Under the pieces are notes generated by a model. It saw nothing but the letters and a program-made list of their open reading frames with translations. It did not search any database and was not told where the DNA came from. The position numbers and the translations under genes were made by a program. From contig CM061067.1 of the NCBI GenBank assembly GCA_030762895.1, positions 169,940,518-170,004,517 on the forward strand: a DNA stretch of 64,000 nt, given 5' to 3'. Positions 1-12,800 of this stretch are shown here, one piece after another. Source of the stretch: Sophora flavescens (taxonomy: Eukaryota > Streptophyta > Magnoliopsida > Fabales > Fabaceae). Numbering within the stretch: the first letter of the stretch is position 1; every line of letters begins with the position of its first letter.

Positions 1-463
1 TTATTGTTGTTGTTGTTGGTTGTTTGAACCAAATGAAAACCCAAACCCTCATTTTCTCATGAATGGCTGAAACTGACTTTGAGAGAGGCTTCGTGTTTTT
101 ATTTCATTTTTCCAATTCTAACACTTGTTTTAAGCTCCCTAGGACCTATATGATCAAGCTCTAAGAGTTTAAGTCAAACAAAATTTTCTAGCCAATTTTC
201 CTAGTTATAGCCGAAAATCACTCCTATATGAGTTAGAAGGAATTTTTCAAAAATTGACATGTATGATGATGATTTGTGAAGGAAATGTGGTATAAGTGTA
301 TTGCCTGGACTCGTTGGAGGAAGCTGAGGGCTACACAATTCATTTCAAGTCAAGAAAACTAAGTTTCTGAGGTAAAGAGAGTAAGCCTGAGGAGTTCCTA
401 TCCGTTATATATTTAATGTTATAGACTGTTTGTGATAATTTACAATGTGTTGATTGACTGCGA

Positions 464-524
<61 letters not shown>

Positions 525-2460
525 ATGTGATGCTGAGATTTGGAACTATCTGTTTATTTGAGGAATATATATATATATGTGACTTGTCCGTGTTATTAAA
601 TTATGAAGTTGTTTGAAGCGTGATGTTGGTCATGACTTATAATGAGGAACCTTGTTTTTATTAAATACGTGAACACAAAAAAGTGGGAAACATGATTTTT
701 GGTTTTCTTTGAAAAATGGAAAGGAAACAGAAAAGGACTAGATTTCCATGCCGAGGTTTCAGATTGGATTCTGATTACGGTGAAGCCGGACTAGCCTTCT
801 TACTGTTAAGGACCTAGAGTTCCGAGACGTCGGATTAGATTATGTTGATAAAAGATTTTGAAAAATCTTTAGTGAGAGTTTAAAACTCAATTGATATTAA
901 AAGTTTATTTAATATCTGAAAAATATTTTGGCAGACGTGCTATTGTTTATCGAGCCATAGTGTCACTCAAAGTGAACTGACAAACTGAATAGTGTGACCA
1001 AAGACAAGTTCTTGGGTCTTTGGGTCTTAAGGGACATTCAGGTTCGAAAACTTACGTGGATATTCGGGGCATAGCACCCCCGGATGTAGAAATCGGCAAC
1101 CTTGCTCGAAATGTACTCTATCAAGAACTATTCTGTATTGTTTAGGTGATACGCGAAATCCTAGAACAATTGGGGAAAGGACCCAGTGGAGAGGCCACCC
1201 AACGCGAAACAATTCTGTTATAGGAATTATCGCGACCTATCATGCTCGAGGAAGGGAAGTTAGGATCTCCGGAGATTTGTGTTAGAAAGTGGATATTTGA
1301 AGTGTTAACAAAAAATTTGTGAACAAAATTCTTAATCTGAACAATCTTATGAGCTGAATTTATTTTATTTATATGAGTTGTTACTTTGGTATTGTGATGT
1401 TGTTTATATGTTGAATATATGACTGTTGTGTTTAAACTCATGTATTGGTAACTCACCTTTATATTGTTTTTCTCTATTGTGGAAACTCTATATTATATGT
1501 TAGATAGATCCCGTGCACCACATGATACCAACGGGCTTCCTGGCCCATACGTTTGAATTTTGTGATGAGACTGGCACGTGGGTCATCCACCCCGGGGCCC
1601 GCAGCACGTTGTATACGGGGCCACTGCAGAAGACGAAGGGGACAGAGGAGGGAGTCACCTCGATCACTCGGCAAGTGAAGATCGTGGAGGTACCGCTACC
1701 TCCCATATAGACATTACTTCGACATCTGGTAGTCTGGGAATACCTACCATCAGCCGCCACCCCAGCCAGTCGTTTCTGCAGGAGTAGTCGCCGCCACCTG
1801 CACCCATCGTTATCTATGGCAGAGAGGAGGAGCCTGAAGGCGAGGTACCGGAGTACGATCTTCTCGACGAGGCTGTGGAGGCTGATGCTGAGGGAGGATT
1901 TTCTCCAAACACGTCGGACCCTGGGGATGATCATGGAGGTCTCCCCAATGGACATACCTAGAGGGTCATAGGGTGTTGATAGCTTAGTTCTTTTGGGTAG
2001 TACTAACTCCATGGGGTTCTGTATATCTGGTTGATGAGAGCTAAGTTTTTGTTTAGTGGCTTTCTCTGATGAACCCTGGTTGTTTTGTGTTGTATATCAT
2101 CTGTATGTATGACTTATATCTGTATATATTTCCTAACCTACCATAGAACTCGGATATGATGACTCCTGGTTATATGGGTCTGGATAGTAATGATGCATAG
2201 TTATATCTATATGTATGTTTATGGCTCGGAGAGCCTTTCTATCGAATGAAAATATAGATATGTTAGCAGGTATTTTTGTTTGGGATGTTGAAATTACAGA
2301 GGAGACTCTGTCGAAATTTTTATAAAAACTTTCAAGTCTCCAAATTTACCCAAGATCGTATGTATTTTCCGAAAGTAACCAGCATTAAGAAATGATTCCT
2401 TTTCCGAATAAGTTGTAATAAAAGAAAAAAAAACCATGTAATGTCAGGGGAGGTGTTACA
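1..2460 (+). mobile_element. 3' portion of a long LTR, cut by the window edge
   Basis: Non-coding sequence ending in GGAGGTGTTACA at 2449-2460. It shares ordered landmarks with the complete solo LTR at 47402-51229: a GAGGTAA(G) segment near 370, an ATTTTCCGAAAG block near 2360, and the terminal GTGTTACA. It is therefore the right-hand part of a second, diverged copy of the same family, in the same orientation. The left end, and so whether it is a solo LTR or a 3' LTR, lies outside the window. Family assignment (a Ty3/gypsy chromovirus such as Tekay/Del) is inference from LTR length and TGTAACA/TGTTACA ends. Small open frames near 1474-2012 look accidental. Confidence 0.6.
469..521. repeat. 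(TA)n microsatellite
   Basis: About 26 uninterrupted TA dinucleotides inside the left LTR. A shorter TA run follows near 566-579. It is probably length-polymorphic. Confidence 0.95.
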
Positions 2461-2735
2461 ACTCGAACCAATAATTCGATGAAATTGAAAATTTGAACCA
2501 ACCAATTAAATTGGTTCTTTTTTGTTTTTTTTTTCAGCTCCAAATTTAACCAAACCCAATGGTCATTAGTTTATGTTATTTTGGAACCGAACCAATTACT
2601 ATATTTTAATAGTTATATATATTTGAATATTCAATATGTATATCACTTTATCAATTGACAACGTTTATTCTACTGTTCCTGTAACAGTAGAAGGAGTTGT
2701 CAATCGGTGGATTGTTTTGGATTATTTTAATTAAT
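2461..2735 (+). repeat. Hairpin-bearing repeat, copy 1
   Basis: Begins ACTCGAACCAATAATTCGATG directly after the LTR end. It has the same block order as the copies at 17941-18230 and 18290-18545: a GAACC/GGTTC-rich part, a CCCAATGGTCATTAG part, an AT stretch, then a conserved foldback at 2655-2703. The left LTR therefore inserted in, or at the edge of, a copy of this repeat. I do not recognise the family. Confidence 0.7.
2655..2703. repeat. Conserved two-stem hairpin
   Basis: Outer arms TTGACAAC (2655-2662) and GTTGTCAA (2696-2703); inner arms CTACTGTT (2670-2677) and AACAGTAG (2683-2690); loop CCTGT. The same structure recurs at about 18145-18193 and, with decayed outer arms, at about 18486-18535. 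Confidence 0.8.
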
Positions 2736-2811
2736 TACGTTTTCCTTAATTTTTTTTAATTAAATTTTTTCCTAATAATTTTTTTTTGCTAATACTTTTT
2801 TTTAATTTAAT

Positions 2812-2885
2812 TTGTATACACTGACAGTGTAAAGTTTTTTTACACTGTCAACCAATCATAAATTAGCAAATATTAAAAGTAGAGT
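2812..2885 (+). repeat. Half of a small TIR element (MITE)
   Basis: Contains TACACTGACAGTGTAAAG followed by ACACTGTCAACCAATCA. This matches one terminal arm of the two-armed element at 46579-46737. Only one arm is present here, just upstream of LINE 1, so the other half was lost. Confidence 0.55.
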
Positions 2886-3022
2886 TGTCATGTTCTTGAT
2901 ATTTTAATTTTTATATATTTATATTTTAACGTATATATAATTTACGTGATTCATGAGGGTTTGGAATGGAAGAATACGGCGCTCTGCTAGGGTTTGTTGT
3001 TGCATGAAAATCTAGGGTTTGC

Positions 3023-4558
3023 ATGATCATGGCTTCCGGTTGTCCCTGCCCATGGCCATTCCTTCAACCTCTTGCCCCATCGCCTGTGCCTTCTTCTTCA
3101 TCGCCTCCTTCTCTTCCTGCACAAAAGAAATCATTCGCCCAGGCACTCTCCAACTCTTTTGACATTCCTATCAGTCAGTTGCCCAAGCCACGACTGATAG
3201 GAGACACGTTCTCGATAAAAATATCGGAAGAGGAATATAAGCTCGGATTAGAAAGCAGTAAAAACAGTTTGCATGGTCGTTTGATTCTTCAGAAAGGAAA
3301 CTAGCCAATTAAGTTTCAAGACTTGAGAGATAAGCTATCGAAACTATGGAACCCTATTGGTCATTGGCGCATGATTCCTTTAGGCAAAGGATATTATGAA
3401 TTCAACTTTGCCTCCTTGGAAGATCTGCGTAGTGTTTGGACTATTGGATCCTGGAATCTGCAACCAGGCATGCTAAGGCTTTATCAATGGAGTCCAGATT
3501 TTAATCCGAATCTTCAAAAGCAGACTCATGTTCAATCTTGGGTTAGAATCTATGATCTGCTTATGGAGTATTGGAGGCCGAAAATTCTCTTTGAGATTGC
3601 AAATGGAATAGGCACTCCCATTGCTCTTGATGAATCTACAAAAAATAAAGTCTTTGGCCACTTTGCCAGAATCCTGGTTGATATTGATCTTTCTGGCCCT
3701 ATCCCAAATGGTATCAGGGTTGAAAGGGAGGCTCATGCGTTTTATGTTACATTCGATTATGAAAGACTCCCCTCCTTTTGTTCATGATGTCTCTCGATAG
3801 GGCATACTGCTGGGGAATGCAAGAGAAACCTTAACAATCCTGCATCCCGAAAGGATCAGCCTTTAAACCAGAAACCAAGATCTGTATATGTTCCTAAACA
3901 GACTAATGTCAGGAAATCAGATGTTGCGGATAGGGTTATCCCTGAGCATGTGATTGGTGAAAAGGAAGGATCTGGTCAAGATCCAGTTAATAGTGTCCAT
4001 GATGCTAATGGAGGTACTACAGAAATGCATAATGCAGTAGTGCAGCAGATTGCCAATAATGCAGTGAATCTTCAAGGAATTCAGGAGGATGGGAACTCTT
4101 CTGAATATGATGAATCAATTCATCCGGAATCTCCCCAGGCTGCTAGAGTTTTAACTGATCCTGGATTTCAAACTCCAATTGTTGGTGCAGAAAATATTGG
4201 AAATGGAGTGCAATCTATTAGTCGTGTCTCTAAATCAAGGGGTGGCATTGAACACAATGTCAATTCTATCCCTTAGAGTATTAATGCAGTTGCACCTTCT
4301 CTGGTGCATTCCCTTCCTCATCAAGCTCAGCAGGATGTCAGGATTGTGTCCAAATTCTGGAGTAATGGTATTGAGGAGGACGACACTGATGTGGAAGAGG
4401 ATTGCCTTGATGCTAATGTAGTTCAGCCAGAACAAGGTAACTTTGAAGTGTTCATTTCGAAATCTCAAAAGAAAAAACTGAGGAAAAAACAGATAGCCCT
4501 AGCAAAGGCTGGTAAAACAAAAGCCCGAAATAAGGCTGGTCCTAGTAATTTTGCATGA
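3023..4558 (+). pseudogene. LINE 1 ORF1: DUF4283/zinc-knuckle RNA-binding protein, three in-frame stops
   Basis: One reading frame from ATG 3023 (or the in-frame ATG at 3029) to TGA 4556-4558, broken by TAG 3302-3304, TGA 3785-3787 and TAG 4274-4276 with no frame change. The part encoded by about 3323-3780 has the DUF4283 pattern of plant LINE ORF1 proteins: FASLEDLRSVWTIGSWNLQ, then a WVRIYDLLMEYW segment. It is followed by a CCHC zinc knuckle (C-x2-C-x3-GH-x4-C); the middle stop falls inside the knuckle. The C-terminal third is low in complexity and ends in a Lys-rich stretch. In related LINEs this protein binds element RNA. Point nonsense changes without indels suggest decay by substitution, possibly methylation-driven. 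Confidence 0.8.
4555..4558 (+). promoter_or_regulatory. ATGA overlap of ORF1 stop and ORF2 start
   Basis: ORF1 ends with TGA at 4556-4558 and ORF2 begins with ATG at 4555-4557; a second ATG follows in the ORF2 frame at 4558-4560. Such an overlap permits termination-reinitiation. The mechanism is inferred, not shown. Confidence 0.6.
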
Positions 4559-7138
4559 TGAAGTTTCTATACTGGAATGTTAGAGGAATTGGCAACCTAG
4601 ATACTAGGTTAGTTTTGAAGAAATTTCTGGTTTCGAATAAGCCTGAGCTAATCTTCATTGCTGAGCCTTGGATCAGCATTGCTCAATTCCCTGACAGGTT
4701 TTGGACAAAGCTTAATCTTAAAGTTTTTGCAGTTAATGATAGGAATTCCCTCTTGCCTAATCTTTGGTGCATCTGTCATGCAACATTGCAACCTTCTGTT
4801 ATTGCTTGCTCTAACCAGCAGGTCTCCTTCTCACTAAGGATGGATTCTCAGGAAGTTTTCATTTCTGCTATATATGCTAGCACAAGTTATCTCAAAAGAA
4901 GAGAGTTGTGGGCTGAATTGTTGGCTCTACAGCAAGCAAATGATGGCCCATGGTGCTTCATTGGTGATTATAATGTGGTCCTTGGTGCTCATGAGCAAAG
5001 GGGTGGTTGCTTGCCTTTGAGGATTGCTTCGGAGGAGTTTAAGTTATGGTCTGACAGCTGCCATCTATCTCATATTTTGACCCGTGGTGCTCAATTCACT
5101 TGGTCTAATGGCAAAAGAGGTAATGCTCTAACAGAGAAAAGGCTTGATAGAGTGGTTTGCAATGACAAATGGCTTAGTTACTGGTCTAGTGTTGCTTGCT
5201 GCACACTCCTTAGAAGCAAATCAGATCATTATCCCTTGCTTTTGTCTTTGAAGAAAGAGGATAATAATTATAGTTCTTATTTTAAATTCATGAAGATGTG
5301 GGCTTCAAATCCTGACTGCACTAGGATAATTGAAGAGGTTTGGAATTTTGGGGTAATAGGATGTCCTATGTTCATACTGGCTCAGAAACTAAAACTGTTG
5401 AAGGGGAGATTAAAAAGCTGGAACAAAGACTCTTTTGGAAATGTGAACACCAATGTTGATTCTGCTATGGCTAAGGTTGCCAGCATTCAGCAAATTATCA
5501 ATTCTTCAGGAATGACTGATATGCTATTTGAGCAAGAAAGGCAGGCCCAAACTGATCTGCAAAATGCTTTGCATTACCAAGAAGAATTCTGGAAGGAAAA
5601 ATCCAGATTGGATTGGCACATTCAAGGTGATAGGAACACTGAATTCTTCCATAGGATCACCAAGATTAGGAATGTCTCAAAGCAAATCTCCATGCTCAGA
5701 AAAGATGATCAAGTTCTGCTTGATGCAAAGGATATTGAGGATCATGTATTGAACTATTACACTGAGTTGTTCAGTACTGAAAATCAGTGCAGGGACAATG
5801 GCTTAGTTGAGAGAATTGTAAATCCGGTGGTATCTAGAGAAGACAATCTAATGCTAACAAATCTGCCCTCCCTTGAAGAAGTGAAAAATGTTGTATTTTC
5901 ATTAAATGGTAGTGGTGCTCCAAGGCCGGATGGATTTGGGGGCTTCTTCTTTCAAAATTACTGGGAAATTGTGCAGCATGATGTTTGCAAAGCAGTCATT
6001 CAGTTTTTTGAGCAGGGCTGGTTGCTGCCAAACCTTAACTCAAATCTGTTGGTTCTAATTCCAAAGACTCAAGGTGCTGATAGAGTGGAGGAATTTAGAC
6101 CTATTGCCTTGGCTAACTTCCAGTTCAAAATCATCACTAAAGTCTTAGCAGACAGGCTGGCTAAGGTTGCACCAAAGATTGTCTCTGATAATCAAAAAGG
6201 TTTTATACAAGGTAGGTACATTACTGATTGTCTCTGCACTGCATCAGAGTGTGTAAATATGCTGGATAAAAGGGCTTTTGGTGGTAATTTAGCCTTGAAG
6301 ATTGATGTCAAGAAGGCTTTTGACACCATGGACTGGTCTTTCCTTTTGAAGGTCCTTCATTCTTTTGGTTTTGATGCCAAGTTCTGCCAGTGGATAGAGA
6401 CTATTCTGAAATCAGCTAAACTCTCTATTAGTGTTAATGGCAAGTCGGTTGGTTTTTTCTCTTGTAAGAGGGGAGTTAGGCAAGGTGATCCCTTGTCACC
6501 TCTTTTATTTTGTATTGCAGAAGATGTTTTGAGCAGGGCCATTTGCAAGTTGGTTCAAGAGGGTAAGCTCAAAGCAATGGCTGGCCCTAGAGGCTTCAGT
6601 CCTCCTAGTCATATCTTATATGCGGATGACATTCTCATCTTTTGCAGAGCTTCCACTCAGAATTTGTCCTTGTTAATGTCTCTCTTTAAGGAGTATGAAG
6701 AGGCTTCTGGTCAAATGATTAATACTCAAAAATCCAAGTTTTATGCAGGTAACATTTCTGCTAGCAGAATGTCTTCCATTGTCAATGTTTTAGGATTCAA
6801 TGCTGGTAGGTTTCCTTTCACATATCTTGGGTTGCCTATGTTCAAAGGTAAGCCAAGGAAAGCCTATTTACAGTCCATTGCTGATAGGATCAGGTCCAAA
6901 CTAGCCACATGGAAAGGTAGTATGTTGTCAATCATGGGCAGAATACAACTAGTCAAATCTGTGATTACTGGTATGATGCTGTATAGCTTTCAGGTTTATT
7001 CATGGCCTTCTAGCTTGTTGAAATCCATTGACTGCTGGCTGAGAAACTTCATCTGGTCTGGCAATACAGAAATCAAAAAAACTGTGACAGTGGCTTGGCA
7101 CAAAATGTGCAAACCTGAGGCTGAGGGAGGTCTTGGTC
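4555..7138 (+). pseudogene. LINE 1 ORF2, 5' part: AP-type endonuclease and reverse transcriptase
   Basis: Open from ATG 4555 to the CACTA-1 insertion. The endonuclease domain covers roughly residues 1-230: LYWNVRGIGN at the N-terminus, FIAEPW with the catalytic Glu, WCFIGDYN, and SKSDHYPLLL with the SDH motif. The RT domain (about residues 450-740) has LIPKTQG, FRPIALANFQFKIITK, LKIDVKKAFDTMDW, GVRQGDPLSPLLF and catalytic YADD (6619-6630). One position in a conserved turn reads SGAPRPDGFGG where LINE 2 has APGPDGFGG. The ATG overlaps the ORF1 stop as ATGA, suggesting coupled translation. The intact frame is truncated by CACTA-1, and after the join it meets a stop at 16067-16069. Confidence 0.9.
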
Positions 7139-7164
7139 CACTACAAGAAATTAAGCTATTTCCC

Positions 7165-7560
7165 AGGGATTTTTACCCAAGGAAATAAATCCCTGGGAAA
7201 TTATAATATTTCCCACGGTTGAAGCCTTGGGAAAACTCTCGCTAGTTTTCCCAGTGTCTGAGCCCTGGGAAAATAAGCGCCAAACATTCCCGCTTGTTTT
7301 CCCACGGGTTAGGCCGCAGCTACCATATTTTGTTGTTTCCCACGGGTAGAACCCTGGGAAAAGGATTTATTTTCCCACGGAATAAGCCGTGTGAAGATTA
7401 CACGGCATTTCCCACGGCCTTTGCCGTCGTAAATTACACGGCATTTCCCACGGCCTTTGCCGTCGTAAAGAGAAGCAGCAATTCCCACGGCTTAAGCCGT
7501 GGGAAAGTGGTTACACGGCATTTCCCACGGCCTTTGCCGTCGTAAAGAGAAGCGGCAATT
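7165..7560. repeat. CACTA-1 5' subterminal repeats
   Basis: At least ten short direct and inverted copies of TTTCCCACGG / CCCTGGGAAA. They include a long perfect palindrome centred on CGGCTTAAGCCG at about 7482-7507 and repeated CATTTCCCACGGCCTTTGCC units at 7406, 7440 and 7520. In En/Spm elements such subterminal repeats are bound by the TnpA accessory protein; that role is inferred here. Short open frames in this stretch are artefacts of repetition. Confidence 0.85.
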
Positions 7561-7564
7561 CTGG

Positions 7565-7870
7565 TGTTAACCCACACAGTCTCCTTCCGCATGCACTCTG
7601 GTCCTTCCTTCAATTCGCGCCCTAGGTAAACGCCGCCCCCACCCACCTTCGTGCCTCCCAGCCCATTTCCGGTCCCGCCGTGCCGCCTTCCTCAGTTCAC
7701 GGCTTAAGCCGTGGGAAAGTGGTGTTAACCCACTCTCAAAGTCTCCTTCCGTATTCACTCCTTCCTTCGCGCCCTTGCTAAACGCTGCCCCCACCCACCT
7801 TCGCGTCTCCCAGTCCCTTTCCGGTCCGGCCGTGCCGCCTTCCTCCGGTCACGACTCAGTCCTTTGGTCG
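7565..7870 (+). repeat. Duplicated GC-rich segment of CACTA-1
   Basis: A GC-rich block of about 130-140 bp occurs twice in tandem (about 7568-7695 and 7740-7855). Each copy runs from GTCTCCTTCCG through CCCCCACCCACCTTCG to CCGTGCCGCCTTCCTC. A subterminal TTAAGCCGTGGGAAAGTGG unit separates them. The position between the terminal repeats and the first gene, and the abrupt GC rise, suggest a promoter or 5' leader; this is inference. Confidence 0.65.
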
Positions 7871-9880
7871 CGCCTCCGTCCTCCGTTCGGTAAGCTAGTC
7901 CCTTATGCTAGTTTTCTTCACTGTCTTAACAGTATCCTTCCCTTATGCTCTGTGGTTTTCTAGCTTACAAGGCTCATATCGAGAATAGAGGGAAAGTGAG
8001 TGAAGTTGGGAAGGGAAAGAATGCTGAGGTTGATTATGCCAAATTAATTTAAGGTTAATTAATTCTATTTGATTAGCAGCTATAATATCAAGGTGCTTTG
8101 TTGACATTGGTATGCTTCACAAGAGTGATAAATTGGAAGATGGAAAATTTAGACTTGATGTGGAATAATCACTTTGTTCTGTTGTTCTTGCTTATTTGTT
8201 GTTTAAATGAGATGCCTGTTTCTGTTTTGTGTTTTATAGTTTCTTTGTTATCCTTGTGAGGAGAACTTTTATTAAAAAAGAGATTGTACAGAAAACACAT
8301 CCACTGAGAAATCCTTGATCAATGGATAGCAACATAGAAACAGATGTAGATTGAAGGAGTAAAACATGAACTTGTCATTTTCTAACTTGTTTTTCTATGG
8401 TGCTCACTGAGATTGGAGTATAAGCATGTAAATAATAACCTCCAAGTTTAAATCTGTCCTAGTAGCATGTGCTCTGAAATAACCAAGCTCAAATCCTTTT
8501 CAGGCTCCAGCTCTTCACCTGTCCATGCATGACAACAGACAATTTGATTGCTTAGGGAAAAACCATAAGCATAGTCATGAAGATATGGATGTATACATAA
8601 TGAACCTATCTATGTTATGTAATTATCTAGAAAGAAGAGAAAATATGGGGAGAGTGGAGTAAGATATGTAATTATCTATCTATGCATGTAAGAATGTTAT
8701 GCTTAATAGATTGATCCAAAGATGCTGTGAACTAGCAAAAGCCTATAGTTTAAAAATGTGCACAACTCACTTACCCCATGAAGATTAGCCAAGGAGTTTT
8801 TTGTCGATTAACTGATGCCACGTCCTTTCGCATCCATGCATACTTCAATAGAAAAGTTACATATGGTATGTAATTATTCAATTAAAATAGAAATATGATA
8901 AACAAAATAATGGCTCCCCTCATTTTACTCGATCGAATTTTCCGACCGGTCATGCTCGATTGATATTACTTGTGAAATGAACACTTCCTTGTTCAATAGA
9001 GTACCAAGGTTTATCCTTTGCTGCAGTTGGCATTGGAAAGTATGTTTCGTAAGGTACTCCACATTCCCCACCGGAGTCGGGAGTAAGATATACTTGAACC
9101 GGAATCTATATAATCCCTGAGTATAAATAAACAAGAAGTCTAGTACGACATGTCATTGATTTTTCCTACTTTCCATTAAATCAACAATAGTCTGTTATTG
9201 AATCATGAGTATATAAATTAATAGTGTGCATTGAATTTTAATTTTTGAGTAATCAACTATTTACAGGAAATTAAGTAATGATTTTTAGGGAACTTGTGTC
9301 TGAATTCTTCAAGTGATTTAGATATTGGTGGAAGCTGTGTGTTGGACAGCAGTATCATTCATGTGGATGACAATACCTCTCATGGTTCCCTATTGCTGTC
9401 ATGTAGTGTTCTTCTGATTCATCAAGAGGAGTCTTGCCCATGTCATCAAATGCCCATGTCATCAAGAGGAGTCTTTAATCCGGATTTCAAGTAGTGGATA
9501 AAGAAGTCTGAAGTTATCTTTTCTCTCAAGAATCATTCCACGAAGAACTGTGAGATTTCTACACCTCTATTTTATTGTTTGTTATTAACTAAGTGATTTC
9601 AATATATTGTTCTAAGACTGGTATGGTTGTATGCTGTTTGCTTGTATATGACATCTATATTCTATTGTAGATATGATCCTGAAAACTATTGCTTTTAAAC
9701 GGGGTGTTGATGCGTCTAGGGTTAGATAAATGCCGTAAAATCATTCACATAAAATTTAAAAATATGTGTGCTTGTTAGCTCATTGCTTGTAGTTGTACCT
9801 CCCTATTCACGATGCTAATACTATCTCTAAGTGGACATGTTGAAATTTAATGTTAAAATTTATCTGGATTTTTTATTAAT
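7871..9880 (+). other. CACTA-1 5' non-coding region
   Basis: AT-rich sequence between the GC-rich block and the first transposase exon. No protein similarity is visible in either strand. AG/GT-like sites make leader introns plausible but not assignable. The small frame at 9294-9494 shows no family resemblance. I see no further features. Confidence 0.4.
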
Positions 9881-12800
9881 ATGCAGAAGATGGATTGTTA
9901 TCTTTCGAATCGTAGTTGGGTGTATGATAGGCTATATCCGAAAAGAAGGGGTTTGAAACCAACTTTCGTAGATGGGGTTGAAGAGTTTGTTACCCAAGCA
10001 AAGCGACAAAAGTGTTTCATCGATGATGGAAACCGAATTAGATGTCCGTGTGCTAAATGCCGATGTCGAAAGATTAAGAGTGAAGACCTTGTGAAGACTG
10101 ACTTGTATATGAATGGGTTCCAGGAAAATTACTGGATTTGGACTCTCCATGGTGAAGAAGTGCCACATGTTGATTTAGGGGTTGACGAGAATTACACGGG
10201 TGCCTCAAGCACTCGTGCAGATATGGGATGTGGGGAACAGTTTGTGTCAATGCAGGAGATGGTGGTTGATGCTCTCGGGGTAAACGAGGCGCATGATTAC
10301 GATAACACTGAAGATCTTCCGAATGAGGAAGCACAAAGAGTTTATAATCTTTTAACCGAGACAAAAAAAAGCCATTGTTTGAAGGGGCCTCAGACTCTAA
10401 ATTATCGCTGTGTGAGAGGCTTTTAGCTTGCAAGTCCAATTGGAATATTCCTGAAAAGTGTTTGGATTTTTTTTATGAAAATGCTTCAGGACGTGACACC
10501 TATAAAAGGAGTTGTACCAAAGAATTATTATGGTGCAAAGAGGTTAGTGTCGAAGCTGGGATTGGAAGTCAAGAGGATTGATTGTTGCATTAATGGATGC
10601 ATGTTGTATTACGACAATGAATTCGGCATAAATGATGGAGCTTTGGTCAAATGCAAATTTTGTCAAGCTTCGAGGTATTGCCCTCCCAAGTCTGGGACAA
10701 GTAATAACAAACCAATTCCCGTAAAGGCGATGTTCTATTTGTCAATAGTTCCAAGGCTACAGAGAATGTTCGCATCAATGCAAAAAAAATGACATGGCAC
10801 TTTGAGAACAAAAGAACTTCAGACGTCTTACGGCATCCATCCGATGGCGAAGCATGGAAGCACTTTGACCGGGTACATACTGATTTTGCTTCGGATCCAC
10901 GTAATGTACGACTTGGTTTAAGCTCCGATGGTTTTACCCCGTATATCCAAGCGTCGGCTTCACCATATTCTTGTTGGCCCGTAATTGTTACTCCATACAA
11001 TCTTCCTCCTAATATGTGCATGTCGAAACCTTATATGTTTTTGACGTGTCTCATACCGGGACCATCCAATCCGAAGGCTGGTATTGATGTTTATTTACAG
11101 CCTTTGATTGATGATTTGAAGAGGTTGTGGAGCGGCGTGTTGACGTACGATATCGCAAGGAAGGAAAATTTTATAATGAAGGCAGCTTTGATGTGGACCA
11201 TTAATGACTTCCCTGCTTATGGTATGTTGTCTGGTTGGGGGACTCATGGTAAATTGGCATGTCCACATTGCATGGAGTATACAAAGGCCTTTACCTTGAA
11301 ACACGGGGGGAAAAGTTCTTGGTTTGGATCGCATCGTATGTTCTTGGAAATGGATCATTCATTTAGACGGAATAAGAATGCCTTCAAAAAGGGGGAAGTT
11401 GAAAAAGATGCACCACCGCCTAGGTTCAAACCGGAAGAGATTTGGAGTAGAGTAAGAGAACTACCAAAAGTCACTGGCAATGGTCGTGTGTCCAAATTAC
11501 AAGGATACGGGGAAGGCCATAACTGGACAAAAAGAAGTACTTTTTGGGACCTCCCGTATTGGAAAGATAATTTGTTGAGACACAATCTCGATGTTATGCA
11601 CATAGAGAAGAACTTTTTTGATAACATAGTAAACACTTGTCATGAATGTGAGTGGGAAAACCAAGGACAATGAGAAGGCAAGAATGGACTTAGCTTTGTA
11701 CTGTAGGCGACCGGAGTTGGAGCTAAAGTCGCAGGCTAATGGGAAGATGTTAAAACCGAAAGCTAGTTACACTTTAACTGTCGATGAAGCAAAGACCGTT
11801 TGTCGCCTGGATAACGAGAACTTAGGATGCCAGACGGTTATTCTTCCAACTTAGCAAGATGTGCCGATGTTAACAAAGGAAGGATGCATGGGATGAAAAG
11901 CCATGATTGTCATGTATTCATGGAATGTTTACTTCCTATTGCTTTTAGTTCATTGCCCGTGCATGTCTTGAATCCGCTTACTGAATTGAGACAATTCTTC
12001 AAGGATTTGTGCTCTACAACGTTGAGGGAGAATGACCTGATTAGGATGGAGCAAAATATTCCCATAATTCTATGCAAGTTGGAGAAAATATTCCCCCTGG
12101 TTTCTTTGATTCTATGGAGCATCTCCCGAAGACATCTCGCGTATGAAGCGAGGCTTGGTGGACCGGTTCAATATAGGTGGATGTATCCATTTGAAAGGTA
12201 ATATAACCATCATAGAATTTTAATTAGACTTTTTTCCATTCGCAGTGAAAGGATATGACTATGAACTTCTTGTTGTTTTATAGATTCATGGGTGATTCGA
12301 AACGGTCGATGAAAAATAAGGCTAAGGTTGAAGGATCAATCTGTGCGTCTTACTTACACCGCGAGACAACCCATTTTTGTTCCCATTATTTCAAGAACTT
12401 CATGTTGTCACCAAAAAATAGTAGGAATGAAATGGAAAGTGAAAGTGAAAGACATCCGTTAACCTTGTCAGTCTTTTGCCAGCCTAGTCGTGCTTCCGGG
12501 AAGGAGACCTCTCACTGGTTATCGGACAAAGAGAGGAAGTCGGCTCATGTTCATGTGTTGATCAATTGTACCGAAGTTAAACCATACCTTGAGTACGCAT
12601 TTCGTATCTTTTTCTTTCGAATACCTAATAGTATATATTTTTGTGCTTATAATATATATTGTCCAACTTTACAGTGCCTTCTTGATATCTGCAAACAGCG
12701 AGCAAGAACAGTCCACTCGTATACATGCTGAGTTTCCAATCTGGTTTAAGCAACAAGTTAGTATCTTAAAAATCTTTGAATTATCCATTGTGAGTAAAAT

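Noticed and set aside
1474..2012. Open frames in the left LTR (up to 170 codons on the minus strand)
   Set aside because: No family resemblance and mutually overlapping.
7294..7963. Several open frames in CACTA-1 left end
   Set aside because: They run through subterminal and duplicated GC-rich repeats and have no resemblance to proteins.
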